A stretch of DNA of 64,000 bases from Frankiales bacterium (GTDB lineage Bacteria; Actinomycetota; Actinomycetes; JAFAQI01). Position numbers and translations under genes: made by a program. Within the stretch, counting starts at the first letter, position 1; the number at the start of each line of letters is the position of its first letter. The stretch lies in the NCBI GenBank assembly GCA_025980465.1, contig JAICXJ010000002.1:96772-160771 (forward strand). Direction: 5' to 3'. Below, piece after piece: positions 41,977-49,882 of this stretch. A model generated the notes under the pieces. It was not told the DNA's origin and did no database searches. It saw nothing but the letters and a program-made list of their open reading frames with translations.

Positions 41977-42342
41977 TACCTCAGCGTCGATGATCTGTGG
42001 GTGATCGCAGCGGGGGTTCTCAGTGACGTACCGGTGCGCGACATCTGGCTACTGGCCTCCGCGGCGGCTCGCCCGCAACGAGGGTGTTTGGCGAAGACGC
42101 GCACCCCACCTTTGCGGACAAGGCCGCAGCGCTGATGCATTCACTGACTCGCAACCACGCTCTGGTCGATGGCAACGAGCGGCCGGCGTGGTCGGCTCTA
42201 CACGCGTTCTGCCTGCTCATCGGTCATGACCCTGCGCTGCACGGTGGATGATGCTGAGCAGTTCGTGTGGGCTGTCGCATCGGGCAAGCACGACGTCGCC
42301 GAGATCGCAACCTGGTTCGCTCGGCGTCTACGTGCGTTGTAA
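41977..42342 (+). pseudogene. Frameshifted Doc/Fic-type toxin gene (death-on-curing family), no antitoxin
   Basis: Three frame segments rebuild a Doc toxin: YLSVDDLWVIAAGVLSDVPV RDIWLLASAAARP from 41977, then VFGEDAHPTFADKAAALMHS, LTRNHALVDGNERPAWSALH from about 42078, and VDDAEQFVWAVASGKHDVAE IATWFARRLRAL from 42244 to TAA 42342. The Fic motif HALVDGN(K)R has lost its lysine (now E), and the following GW is changed. Two frame changes are needed and no upstream antitoxin gene is visible, because the CMD gene abuts on the other strand. The gene is dead. Confidence 0.8.
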
Positions 42343-42360
42343 CGGCGACTTAGTTTTGAC

Positions 42361-42462
42361 GCTCAAGCAATGTGGCATTGCTTGAGCGATGTGACCGCTT
42401 GGCGCCGATTCGCCATAGCAATGTGGCATTGCTTGATGGAGGGCATAGCAATGCCACATTGC
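42361..42462. repeat. Three copies of the palindromic repeat GCAATG-tgg/cca-CATTGC
   Basis: The core GCAATGTGGCATTGC occurs at 42367-42381 and 42418-42432, and as its reverse complement GCAATGCCACATTGC at 42448-42462. The first copy is extended to 12-bp perfect arms (GCTCAAGCAATG / CATTGCTTGAGC, 42361-42387). The second and third are each preceded by CATA. It lies between the dead toxin and the cyclase remnant. It could be a mobile palindromic unit, an operator array or an attachment-site relic. Confidence 0.8.
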
Positions 42463-42648
42463 CGGGTCGAGCATTGACTCGACGACCTGGCGCTAACGCT
42501 GCGGCAGAGCGAGCGTGCCTGGCTTACCGGTAGCTGGCCAGCCGGGAAGAGCCGGCTGAGGATCCCGCGGTCGTGGCGGGTGAGTGCGACGATGAGATCG
42601 GCCGGCGGGTCAGCTGTATCGCGAGCGCCTTGGTCGCTGCGAGAATGG

Positions 42649-42755
42649 GTTGCCGAGGGCGAACAGAGGCCAGGCCCCGGGCACACCACGTAGCTCGTGC
42701 TCACCCGCTCTTCGAATACCAGGCCGGAGCCGGTGACAAGTTCAGTCACCGTCCC
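42649..42755 (-). pseudogene. C-terminal remnant of a class III adenylate/guanylate cyclase
   Basis: The minus strand reads VTELVTGSGLVFEER and then, one base shifted, GEHELRGVPGAWPLFALGN. Together this is the standard C-terminal end of class III nucleotidyl cyclase domains ((V)(K/R)(D/E)LVAGSGI.FEDRGEHEL(K/R)GVPG.W.L). Only about 35 residues survive and a single-base deletion lies near 42705. The catalytic part is gone. Confidence 0.7.
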
Positions 42756-43165
42756 AGTCCCGGACCGCGAGGTCGACTGGTGCGAGTTCCGCGACCGGTG
42801 ATCGGCCAGCCCGCGACTGGGCCAAGAGCAGTCTGGGGAGCGGCGCGTCTGCGCTGGACCGGATGTTCGGCACTCTCGTGTGGCACGGCGTCCTCGGTTT
42901 CGATCTAGCTCCCGCGGACACCCCAGGGACGCTCGTGGGCTGGACCATCGCCGTCGATAGGCCGGAGCTGTTCGTGCTGGCTGCCGACGGTCGCTTGATG
43001 GCCGGGTGCATGGTGTTCGAACTGTCCCCTCAGCATGTCACCTGGACGACGCTGCTGCGCTTTCATCGACCGCCGGCCGAACGCGTCTGGTCTGTCGCCC
43101 AGCATGTCCATCGGGCGCTCGCCGGCCGACTGCTCGCGCGGGCTGCGGGGTCGCTCGCGTCCTAA
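42737..43165 (+). pseudogene. 5'-truncated DUF2867-like protein fragment
   Basis: The frame open from 42737 contains DRPARDWAKSSLGSGASALD, RMFGTLVWHGVLGFDLAPAD, TPGTLVGWTIAVDRPELFVL, HVTWTTLLRFHRPPAERVWS, VAQHVHRALAGRLLARAAGS. This resembles the C-terminal two thirds of DUF2867-type proteins. The only in-frame start is ATG 42863, well inside the family-like region, so the 5' end is missing. The 101-residue piece from 42863 could still be made but is probably not functional. Confidence 0.5.
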
Positions 43166-43741
43166 GCGCGGCGCCGAGGCAATCAAGCTGCTCGGCAGGG
43201 TCCGTCCGTCGGTCGGTCATGGCCAATTCCGGGTGGCGGGCCTCCCAGGAGCTGATGCGTCCGGTGTCGAGGAAGACTTGAAGGTGGCGCAGTTTGCCCC
43301 AGCGGCGAATCGCTCGGCCCACGCCTCGACCGGCAACTGCTCAGCCTCGAAGCCGACGACACCACCCTGCGTTACGGCGGAGGGTCGGCGCCCGAGTCGC
43401 GGAACTGGAAGACGCCACCACCGAACGAAGCGAGCGGATCGACGCCCTCACCGCACAGTCCGCGACGGAAGCGCCCACGCTCGCCGACGTTTGCCCCGCT
43501 CGCCGCGCTACCAGTGGTCGCAAGCAGTCTCATATGCCCCAGCGCGAACTGCGCGCTTTGTTCGACCAGCTCGGCCTCGAAATCAGCTCGACCGTATGGC
43601 GGCCGCTGGGTACCACCCCAGCGAGCTGTGGTCCGAATGGGTCGACGAAACGACCGCGGAATGACCGCGGCTGAACCTTCCTGACCATCACCGTTAAGGA
43701 GACGGCCTGACTACTCGGCATCTCCTGAAATTCAGCGTTGA
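43166..43741. other. Decayed region without an intact gene
   Basis: Frames on both strands show stretches of coding-like composition but no complete domain. A minus frame near 43200-43322 reads WGKLRHLQVFLDTGRISSWE; plus frames near 43380-43470 read VAELEDATTERSERIDALTA and near 43610-43664 read GYHPSELWSEWVDETTAE. I could not assign any of them to a family with confidence. They look like pieces of broken genes. No RNA gene or repeat was seen. Confidence 0.45.
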
Positions 43742-44173
43742 CTAGGCCCGAGGCTTACTGATGGACCGCGGTGAAACGTCCGCCATCGGGGCGCTGTCGG
43801 TCAGTGCACCGATTGCTGCGGCGACGCTGCCCTCACAGGGAACAGCCTGCGCCAAGCGGTGCCGCAGCAGCAGGCTCGCCGTTTCAGATCCGGCAACGAC
43901 TATGAGATCTCCGCCGCAGGCTCTGACCCTCCTACGGAGGACGGCCAGCCGGGCGAGGTCCGGTATGGGGAGTACCTGATCGCTCGCATCGACAACCACA
44001 CGAACGCGTGCGTCAAACCGTCGGGACTGATTTCTTAGAAGGTCGAGCGGGACGACCTGAATCGGCGGATTTGACGAAGGGTCCCCAGGCGTCCTGCCGC
44101 GGGTAGAGGGGGTCGCCGCCTCTGCTGGGCTTTGTGGGGCTGCGCCCCGCGGCCGTGCGCTGGCTCTCCTCAT
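43742..44173 (-). CDS. STAS-like domain protein, last gene of a coupled minus operon
   Basis: This 143-residue protein has a proline-rich N-terminal third and a C-terminal part with VRVVVDASDQVLPIPDLARL AVLRRRVRACGGDLIVVAGS. The alternation resembles the STAS fold of anti-sigma-factor antagonists (D.S....D......L..L.RR.R..GG.L.L.G), but the phosphorylated serine is replaced by D-Q-V. Its ATG overlaps the stop of the preceding small gene by four bases (ATGA), which argues strongly that it is a real gene. The assignment to STAS is tentative. Confidence 0.5.
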   Translation of the reverse strand: MRRASARPRGAAPQSPAEAATPSTRGRTPGDPSSNPPIQVVPLDLLRNQSRRFDARVRVVVDASDQVLPIPDLARLAVLRRRVRACGGDLIVVAGSETASLLLRHRLAQAVPCEGSVAAAIGALTDSAPMADVSPRSISKPRA

Positions 44174-44328
44174 CCCGGGCGTTCCCCCCTGCGCGCGGTT
44201 TGTTCGCCATGCTCAGCGGATGCCGGCTCGAATGAGCCGCCGCGGTACTCCGCGAGGTAGACGTATCCACCAAGGATCGCGCAGGTCAACACGAGAATGC
44301 CTATCCAGAACCACGTCACGACACTCAC
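44170..44328 (-). CDS. Tiny single-span membrane protein in a coupled operon
   Basis: This is a 52-residue protein. WFWIGILVLTCAILGGYVYL is a single membrane helix (about residues 6-25), and the rest is hydrophilic. The start GTG has AAGGA at four bases and overlaps the stop of the upstream gene (GTGA); the stop overlaps the next ATG (ATGA). This coupling on both sides is the main evidence for a real gene. Function is unknown. Confidence 0.6.
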   Translation of the reverse strand: MSVVTWFWIGILVLTCAILGGYVYLAEYRGGSFEPASAEHGEQTARRGERPG

Positions 44329-44510
44329 CGCATCCTTGAAGTGTTGTCGGGTCCTTCGGAGGCAGATGAGACCGACTCGGGTCGGTCGTGCTGCCGATGC
44401 CTGTGCTGGTAGACCACGAAGGTGGTTCCCAGAGCCAGCAGGAAGGCAAGCCATGGGATGAATGGCCACCACACGTTTCTGTCCTCTCGCAGTCGGGTGT
44501 TAGCCGTCAT
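44325..44510 (-). CDS. Tiny membrane protein, first gene of the coupled minus operon
   Basis: This 61-residue protein from ATG 44510 has one membrane helix (WWPFIPWLAFLLALGTTFVV) followed by a charged tail with a HRHRQH stretch that could bind metal. A longer frame from ATG 44591 exists but its extra residues have no membrane or family pattern. It is divergent from the response regulator, about 114 bases away, and coupled to the next small gene by GTGA. Confidence 0.55.
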   Translation of the reverse strand: MTANTRLREDRNVWWPFIPWLAFLLALGTTFVVYQHRHRQHDRPESVSSASEGPDNTSRMR

Positions 44511-44624
44511 GACAAGGGTTGCGAGCGGAGAGTGAGTGGTGGCGGTGTGGAGATGCTGTGTAGCCACGACGGTTCGCGTTCGGTGCGCCATTCACGGGCG
44601 GATACTGGCGAAAGAGGAGGGACG

Positions 44625-45320
44625 ATGCCGACCGTGTTGATCGTGGAAGACGAGCGTAAGTTGCGTGAGTTGCTGCGCGGGTACCTCGAGCGCGACGGGA
44701 TCACGGTGCTCTCGGCAGGTACCGGCGCAGAGGGATTGAGCCTTGCGTCGACGGCTAGCCCAGATCTCATGGTCCTCGATCTAGGGCTGCCGGATATTCC
44801 CGGCGAGACGGTCGCACGCGAGGTTCGGAGCTCATCTCGGGTACCCATCATCATCTTGACTGCGAAGGCCGAGGAGTCAGATCGCATCCACGGCCTTGAG
44901 TTGGGGGCCGATGACTACGTCACCAAACCGTTCAGCCCCCGAGAACTGGTGTTGCGGGTACGCGCTGTCCTTCGACGCAATGATTCGGGTCCGCTGGATG
45001 ATCGGCCAGTCTCGCTGGGGGGAGGGATGCTGACCATCGACGAGTCGCGTCAGGAGGCGACAGTCGATGGGCGGAAACTGGATCTCACGCCGACTGAATG
45101 GGGCATCCTGCTGGCACTGTCAGCAAATCCCGGACGCGTGTACTCCCGGCTCGAACTGATCAATCGGGTCCGGGGATATGAGTTCGAGGGCTACGAGCGC
45201 AGCATCGACTCTCACATCAAGAATCTCCGGCGCAAGATCGAACGGGAGCCGCACGACCCGCGGATAGTTCTCACCGTTCTCGGCGGCGGATACCGGCTCG
45301 GATTGAGTCGCGATGGCTAG
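44625..45320 (+). CDS. OmpR-family response regulator
   Basis: This 231-residue protein has a receiver domain (phosphate acceptor Asp52 in LMVLDLGLPD, acidic pair in IVEDE, conserved Lys in DDYVTKPFSP) and a winged-helix DNA-binding domain (LDLTPTEWGILLALSANPGR VYSRLELI, YERSIDSHIKNLRRKI). GAGGAGGG precedes the ATG. The kinase start lies eight bases inside its 3' end, so the two-component system is encoded as one unit. Confidence 0.93.
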   Translation: MPTVLIVEDERKLRELLRGYLERDGITVLSAGTGAEGLSLASTASPDLMVLDLGLPDIPGETVAREVRSSSRVPIIILTAKAEESDRIHGLELGADDYVTKPFSPRELVLRVRAVLRRNDSGPLDDRPVSLGGGMLTIDESRQEATVDGRKLDLTPTEWGILLALSANPGRVYSRLELINRVRGYEFEGYERSIDSHIKNLRRKIEREPHDPRIVLTVLGGGYRLGLSRDG

Positions 45321-46662
45321 AGGCCGCGGCCAGGCACCGATCGCACTGCGGATGGCCTTGGCGTTCGTGGCGATGGCGCTGCTCGCGGTGGGCATTGACC
45401 TCACCCTGGCCGTCGCCCTTGGCGGTCGCGACATCGATGCCATGGTCCACGAGCGACAAGCTGACTTGACCGAGACACTACGCACGAACGCCGCAGCGAC
45501 CTACAACACCGGTAGGCCCGGCTGGTCCGACGTGGACCTCAAGCCCGCCCTGGCGCTGGCGGCGCGAAGCGGGACGAACGCAGCGGTATTGGATGACGGC
45601 GGCCGCGTGGTGGCCTCGACCATCACCAACCCGTCGAAGGCGCCGGATGCGCATCGCAGCCCGATCACGATCGGAAACCGTCGAATCGGGACTTTGGTGG
45701 TGAGGTTCAACGGCCGCGGCCTGGTTGCGTCGGCGGGGCGGCTGCGGACATCGTTGGACCGCGCTTTCGTCGGAGCTGCAGGTCTCGCCGCGCTCCTCGC
45801 GTTGATCCTTGCCTTGTTCATCGCGCGTCGGCTGGCGATTCCAATCACGCGGTTGACCGAAGCTGCGCAGGCAATGAGCCGAGGCGATCGCGCGGTTCGA
45901 GTCGGCCGTTCGCCGCGCGCGCCTCGAGAGGTGAACGAGCTCGCGGAGGCGTTCGATGGCATGGCCGATGCGGTCGCGCGCCAGGAGAAGCTGCGACGCG
46001 ACCTGGTGACGGACACCGCCCACGAGCTCCGGACGCCGGTGGCCGTCCTGCAGGCGAACTGCGAGGCCCTGCTCGACGGTGTGGTTCCGCACTCCGTGGA
46101 ACAGACCGCCTCGTTGCATGAGGAAGTGCTGCGTCTCGCCGGCCTGGTCGACGATCTACAGTCGCTCGCCAGCGCCGATGCAGCCTCATTGGCGCTCCAC
46201 ACCGTGCCGTGTGACCTCGCAGTGCTCGCCGATGTCGCGCTCGATGCACTCTCCGCGAGCTTTGCCGCGGCGGATCTGACCGTGACCCGACAGTTTCATC
46301 CAGCGGTCGTCGACGGAGACCCGGTGAGGCTGCACCAGGTGATCACCAATGTCCTCACCAATGCGCAAAAGTTCACACCGGCCGGGGGCCGGGTTGACGT
46401 CGCACTGAGCAGCGCCGGCGGAGTTGTCTCCCTCCGCATCGCCGACACCGGCATCGGAATTCCTGCAGCGGACCGAGATCAGATCTTCGAGCGCTTCTGG
46501 CGCGGCAGAAACTCCGACAAGGCCTCCGGCACCGGCATCGGACTGGCCATCGTCGCCCAGCTGGTCCGGGCGCATCGCGGGGCGGTCATGGTCGATAGCG
46601 AGGTCGGCGTTGGAACCACGGTGACCCTCGAGTTTCCGGCAGCGGCAGCCCGGACCGCGTAG
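45313..46662 (+). CDS. Sensor histidine kinase
   Basis: This 449-residue protein has TM1 at about 10-35, an extracellular domain of 115 residues, TM2 at about 151-171, and HAMP at about 172-224. The phosphoacceptor His237 lies in DTAHELRTPVAVLQAN, and HATPase motifs are HQVITNVLTNAQKFTPAGG, ADTGIGIPAADRDQIFERF and SGTGIGLAIVAQLVRAH. It phosphorylates the response regulator encoded upstream. The signal sensed is not visible; the neighbouring redox and zinc-finger genes hint at a stress signal. Confidence 0.92.
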   Translation: MARGRGQAPIALRMALAFVAMALLAVGIDLTLAVALGGRDIDAMVHERQADLTETLRTNAAATYNTGRPGWSDVDLKPALALAARSGTNAAVLDDGGRVVASTITNPSKAPDAHRSPITIGNRRIGTLVVRFNGRGLVASAGRLRTSLDRAFVGAAGLAALLALILALFIARRLAIPITRLTEAAQAMSRGDRAVRVGRSPRAPREVNELAEAFDGMADAVARQEKLRRDLVTDTAHELRTPVAVLQANCEALLDGVVPHSVEQTASLHEEVLRLAGLVDDLQSLASADAASLALHTVPCDLAVLADVALDALSASFAAADLTVTRQFHPAVVDGDPVRLHQVITNVLTNAQKFTPAGGRVDVALSSAGGVVSLRIADTGIGIPAADRDQIFERFWRGRNSDKASGTGIGLAIVAQLVRAHRGAVMVDSEVGVGTTVTLEFPAAAARTA

Positions 46663-46786
46663 GAGTTACCCCCCATCGGCCGTCTCCACAAGTTCTCCAT
46701 ATTCACCGCACCCGGACTTCACCCGGCGGACTCACGATGTGGCCATCCCACCTGCGGCTCGCAAGTAGCAGCCGACCGGGATGCGT

Positions 46787-46819
46787 CTCCCGCCGTCGCC
46801 TCCCCCTAGGCGGCGGGAG
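46787..46819. terminator. GC-rich hairpin CTCCCGCCG-N15-CGGCGGGAG upstream of the DksA-like gene
   Basis: Nine-base perfect arms flank a 15-base loop in the 182-base gap between the kinase and the DksA-like gene. It may terminate the kinase transcript, or act as an RNA structure in the leader of the downstream operon, whose start is 27 bases later. Confidence 0.5.
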
Positions 46820-46848
46820 GCGCCGGCCTCGACCGAGGAGACACCGTG

Positions 46849-47226
46849 ATGCAGACCGTACCCGCGACTCTCGAACCGACGACGCAGCCACTTGAGCCTC
46901 TCGAGCGACTCTCCATCCGTGACCAGCTACAAGACCTCTGGCGCGCCAAGGTCGAGAACATCACCACGCTTGCAGTCCAGTTCCACGCCAACGGCTCCGA
47001 CACGGACGAAGTCGAGGACCTTGCCACGTTGCCGAGGCGCCTCGCCGACCTTCGGCTAGACCTCACCGAGATCGAGGCAGCGATGCGACGGATGGACGTC
47101 GGCCAGTACGGCCGATGCGAGAGCTGCGCCGCCTTAATTCCGTATGACCAACTGAGGGGGCAGCCTGATCGGCGGCAATGCGCTAGCTGCGAGCCGGCTT
47201 ATCGAGGCGGAAATCGGAGAGTCTGA
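46849..47226 (+). CDS. DksA/TraR-type zinc finger protein
   Basis: This 125-residue protein has the DksA-like layout: a long helical part with LPRRLADLRLDLTEIEAAMRRMDVGQYGR (coiled coil near 60-88), then a four-cysteine zinc finger CESCAALIPYDQLRGQPDRR followed by CASC (about 90-114). DksA/TraR proteins bind RNA polymerase through the secondary channel. The acidic coiled-coil tip of true DksA is not clear. ATG 46849 and GTG 46846 both have GAGGAG. It overlaps the CBS gene by one base. Confidence 0.82.
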   Translation: MQTVPATLEPTTQPLEPLERLSIRDQLQDLWRAKVENITTLAVQFHANGSDTDEVEDLATLPRRLADLRLDLTEIEAAMRRMDVGQYGRCESCAALIPYDQLRGQPDRRQCASCEPAYRGGNRRV

Positions 47227-47888
47227 TGAGAGTCAAAGAAATCATGAGCTCACCCGCCCTCACCCTCGTCGCGGAGACCCCGATTGAGATCGCCGCGTCG
47301 CGGTTGTTCCGGCATCGGCTCGTTGCGATGCCAGTAGTCGAGAAATGGGCACTGATCGGCATCGTGGGAGAAGCCGACCTGTATCGGGCAACTGCCGCCG
47401 CATGCGGTGTTCCGCTGGGAGGGACCGGGCCGTTCGACGAGCTCGGCCGACCCCGGTTCGTGTCGGAGGTGATGCGCCGAAACGTGCTGTGGGTCAAATC
47501 CAGTGACAGCGTCCGGCTCGCGGCACAGATGTTGATGCGCCACGCCCGCAGCCTGCCTGTCCTTGACCGCGGACGAGTCGTCGGGATTGTCACGCGTCGC
47601 GATGTTATCCGTGCCATCGGCGGGACAATGACAATCGACCTTGCCGATGCGGCGATGGAGCCGAGCGGGACGCGGTACAGGGTTCGCAGGCCCGAATGTC
47701 TGGTCGACCCGGACTGGGGAAGTCCAACCACCGTGGACGGCTGGGCAGCGAATATCGCTAGCGCCGCGCGCGAAGTGAACCCAAGTCAGGATTGGCTCGA
47801 TCGAACCGGCGCCCCGTACCCGATCGACCAAGTGGTTCACGGTAGTGATCACGCTGACGACCACGACTCCGCGGTGTCGGGCGGCTGA
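47226..47888 (+). CDS. CBS-domain pair protein
   Basis: This 220-residue protein has two CBS motifs: VKEIMSSPALTLVAETPIEI AASRLFRHRLVAMPVVE (1-60) and VSEVMRRNVLWVKSSDSVRL AAQMLMRHARSLPVLDRGRV VGIVTRRDVIRAI (about 80-135). CBS pairs bind adenosine nucleotides and sense energy state. The C-terminal 80 residues have a BON-like start (TVDGWAANIASAAREV) and a histidine/aspartate-rich end. It is translationally coupled to the DksA-like gene. Confidence 0.85.
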   Translation: MRVKEIMSSPALTLVAETPIEIAASRLFRHRLVAMPVVEKWALIGIVGEADLYRATAAACGVPLGGTGPFDELGRPRFVSEVMRRNVLWVKSSDSVRLAAQMLMRHARSLPVLDRGRVVGIVTRRDVIRAIGGTMTIDLADAAMEPSGTRYRVRRPECLVDPDWGSPTTVDGWAANIASAAREVNPSQDWLDRTGAPYPIDQVVHGSDHADDHDSAVSGG

Positions 47889-48003
47889 GGCCTCCATGCG
47901 GACTCCACGCGTCGCCCATACCGGTGACAGACCACCGAGGCACCGTGACGAAGCCGAAGCCAAACCGCGTCGGTACAGACACTGATAGGTGGAGTGATTT
48001 GTG

Positions 48004-48423
48004 ATGTCGGTTCACCAATGCCCAATCTGCCCGCTCCGATTCTCGTTTCGGACCGAGCTCGAGTTTCATCTCCGTGAAGATCATGACCGGGAACCGCAGA
48101 CCGGAGACTCCGGACCGGCCGGTGAGCAGGTGGGGCTGCAGCCGCTGGCGCGCTCAAACGACGGTCGTGCCGATCAGCTCGTTGCGGCGACGGCGTGCGT
48201 GTCCGCGGTTTCGACTCGGTTGCATGTGTCGCCGAGTCCGGCGGACCTGGCGTCCTCGCTATGGCCCGACTTCGAACCCGCTAGCGACACGCTCGAAGGC
48301 AATGCGAGTGGCCGCATCGATGGGCCGTTACGACCGGTCAGTCTGATGCCCCGGTGGGTAGTCGTGACCGTGATAGCGCTCGTCGTTGTCGTGCTGGGAC
48401 TCGGACTCCTCTTCGGTTCGTGA
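48004..48423 (+). CDS. C2H2-like zinc finger and single-span membrane protein
   Basis: This 139-residue protein has an N-terminal CPICPLRFSFRTELEFHLRE followed by DH, a C-x2-C-x12-H-x4-H spacing typical of a classical C2H2 finger (residues 6-27), which is rare in bacteria. Residues 28-110 are probably disordered. The C-terminus is one membrane helix (WVVVTVIALVVVVLGLGLLF). The finger would face the cytoplasm on a membrane anchor. It lies just upstream of the F0 a/b genes (gap 45 bases) and may belong to their operon. No homologue with known role is recognised. Confidence 0.65.
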   Translation: MSVHQCPICPLRFSFRTELEFHLREDHDREPQTGDSGPAGEQVGLQPLARSNDGRADQLVAATACVSAVSTRLHVSPSPADLASSLWPDFEPASDTLEGNASGRIDGPLRPVSLMPRWVVVTVIALVVVVLGLGLLFGS

Positions 48424-48468
48424 GCCTGATCCCTGACGAGATCGACTACTGCATTGGACGGAGACCTA

Positions 48469-49218
48469 ATGCTCAGCTTGGTCGGAGGCATCGAAGGCGA
48501 CCTGATAGCGGGACCGGCAGCAACCCTGCTGCCGGTTCAGTGGCACACGGTCTTGGGGACTGCGTGCGTCGGCATGATTCTTGTGACCGTCGCGGTCTGG
48601 GTGGCGACGCATGCGAGTGTCCGGCATCCAGGTTCGATGCAGGTGATCTGGGAGGGGACGCTCTCGGCGGTGGACCGTAGCGTCGACCGTACGCCGGGTT
48701 GGATTCGCGATCGAATTGCGACGCTGGCCCTCACGTTGTTCTGGTTCATCGTTGCAGCGAACTGGCTCCACCTCATCCCGGGTACTGGCTTGCGCGCGCC
48801 AACCGCGGACCTCAATCTCACTCTGGCGCTGGCTCTCATCGTCATCGCTGCTGTGCATTTGACGGCCGTTCAGGTACGGGGCATACGGGGATACCTCAGC
48901 CATTACCTTCGTCCCTGGTGGCTATCCCCCGTGAAGGTTATCGAAGAGTTGCTCAAACCCGTGACGCTCGGGCTTCGCCTGTTCGGTATGGCGTTTGCGA
49001 GCACATTGATGGTGCTGCTGATCGGTGAGCTGTTGCCACCCCACTTCGCGGTGCTTCCGCATGCGATGTGGACCTTGTTCGACCTGTTCATTGGACTTAT
49101 CCAGGCGTACGTTTTTGCACTGCTCACGGTCCTGTACTTCGATGCCGCGCTGCCGGCTGAGGTCAATCAAACTCGCATTCGGCCGGCACACCTGCGAGGA
49201 GGCGAAGCACCACAATGA
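48469..49218 (+). CDS. atpB: F0 ATP synthase subunit a-like protein (orphan, divergent)
   Basis: This 249-residue protein has five or six membrane helices and the subunit a core KPVTLGLRLFGMAFASTLMV, with the essential arginine of helix 4 (LRLFG) kept. In E. coli subunit a this reads LRLFGNMYAGE: the Asn is now Met and the important Glu219 aligns with Thr here. The helix-5 glutamine in LFIGLIQAYVFALLTVLYFD is kept. Subunit a normally forms the proton half-channels against the c-ring. No subunit c gene lies nearby: the next frame, subunit b, overlaps by four bases. ATG 48469 has GGACGGAG upstream. Confidence 0.82.
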   Translation: MLSLVGGIEGDLIAGPAATLLPVQWHTVLGTACVGMILVTVAVWVATHASVRHPGSMQVIWEGTLSAVDRSVDRTPGWIRDRIATLALTLFWFIVAANWLHLIPGTGLRAPTADLNLTLALALIVIAAVHLTAVQVRGIRGYLSHYLRPWWLSPVKVIEELLKPVTLGLRLFGMAFASTLMVLLIGELLPPHFAVLPHAMWTLFDLFIGLIQAYVFALLTVLYFDAALPAEVNQTRIRPAHLRGGEAPQ

Positions 49219-49829
49219 TCACCGACACAACTTTGACGACACCCGACGCGACCCTTCTCGTCGAACTTGCGGCCTTCCTGATCGTTCTCATGATCATGGC
49301 CAAGTTCGTCTTGCCAAGGTTACGAACGACCGTTGAACGGCGACAACGCAGCATATCGGATTCACTGGCCGCTGCCGATGAGGCCGAACGGCGGTGCGCG
49401 GCCGCCGAGGCCGAAGCTCGTCGCGTCCTGGCGGCGGCTCGGCGCCAGGCTCGATGTGTCACCAACAGCGCTCGCGCCACGAAGGACGAACTGATCACCG
49501 AGGGGAGACGCGAGGGGCTTGCCGAGTACCGATGGAGGGCTGGGCAATTCGTCAGGGAACGGCAGCGAGACGAGGAATTGATGCGCCGACGCCTCGCAAT
49601 CGAGAGCACTCAGGCTCTTGTCAATGCGATCCGTGAGGTCAGCGAGAACGACAGCCAACGGGCACGCATCACCGCTCTGGTCGCTAAGGCCATGATGTCG
49701 GCAGGTGGGGCGCACCAGGATGCATGGCTGACGTCGCAGCGCCCTCTGTCCAGGCAACCTGTGCCGCGCCACGAGGAGTCGGCGATCGGTGCCGCGTCGC
49801 CGCCATTTGACGATCGGTCTGTCGAGTAG
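49215..49829 (+). CDS. F0 ATP synthase subunit b-like protein (orphan)
   Basis: This 204-residue protein has one N-terminal membrane helix (LLVELAAFLIVLMIMAKFVL) followed by a long charged helix (EEAERRCAAAEAEARRVL-type). The N-terminal FLIV...KF(V)LP(R)L and R..I..SL..A..A pattern matches subunit b, the peripheral stalk that normally links F0 subunit a to F1. The C-terminal 50 residues are less like b subunits and are probably disordered. It is translationally coupled to the a-like gene. No c, delta, alpha, gamma, beta or epsilon gene follows. Confidence 0.75.
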   Translation: MITDTTLTTPDATLLVELAAFLIVLMIMAKFVLPRLRTTVERRQRSISDSLAAADEAERRCAAAEAEARRVLAAARRQARCVTNSARATKDELITEGRREGLAEYRWRAGQFVRERQRDEELMRRRLAIESTQALVNAIREVSENDSQRARITALVAKAMMSAGGAHQDAWLTSQRPLSRQPVPRHEESAIGAASPPFDDRSVE

Positions 49830-49882
49830 TTGACCGCTACCCATCCAACCGTGCGCAATCTAGGTGCGAGCGACGGTGGTTA

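Noticed and set aside
42361..42462. CRISPR array
   Set aside because: Only three short palindromic copies with unequal spacing (51 and 30 bases) and opposite orientation; no cas genes nearby.
43183..43322. Minus-strand fragment WGKLRHLQVFLDTGRISSWE
   Set aside because: Looks coding, but I could not assign a family or find an intact frame.
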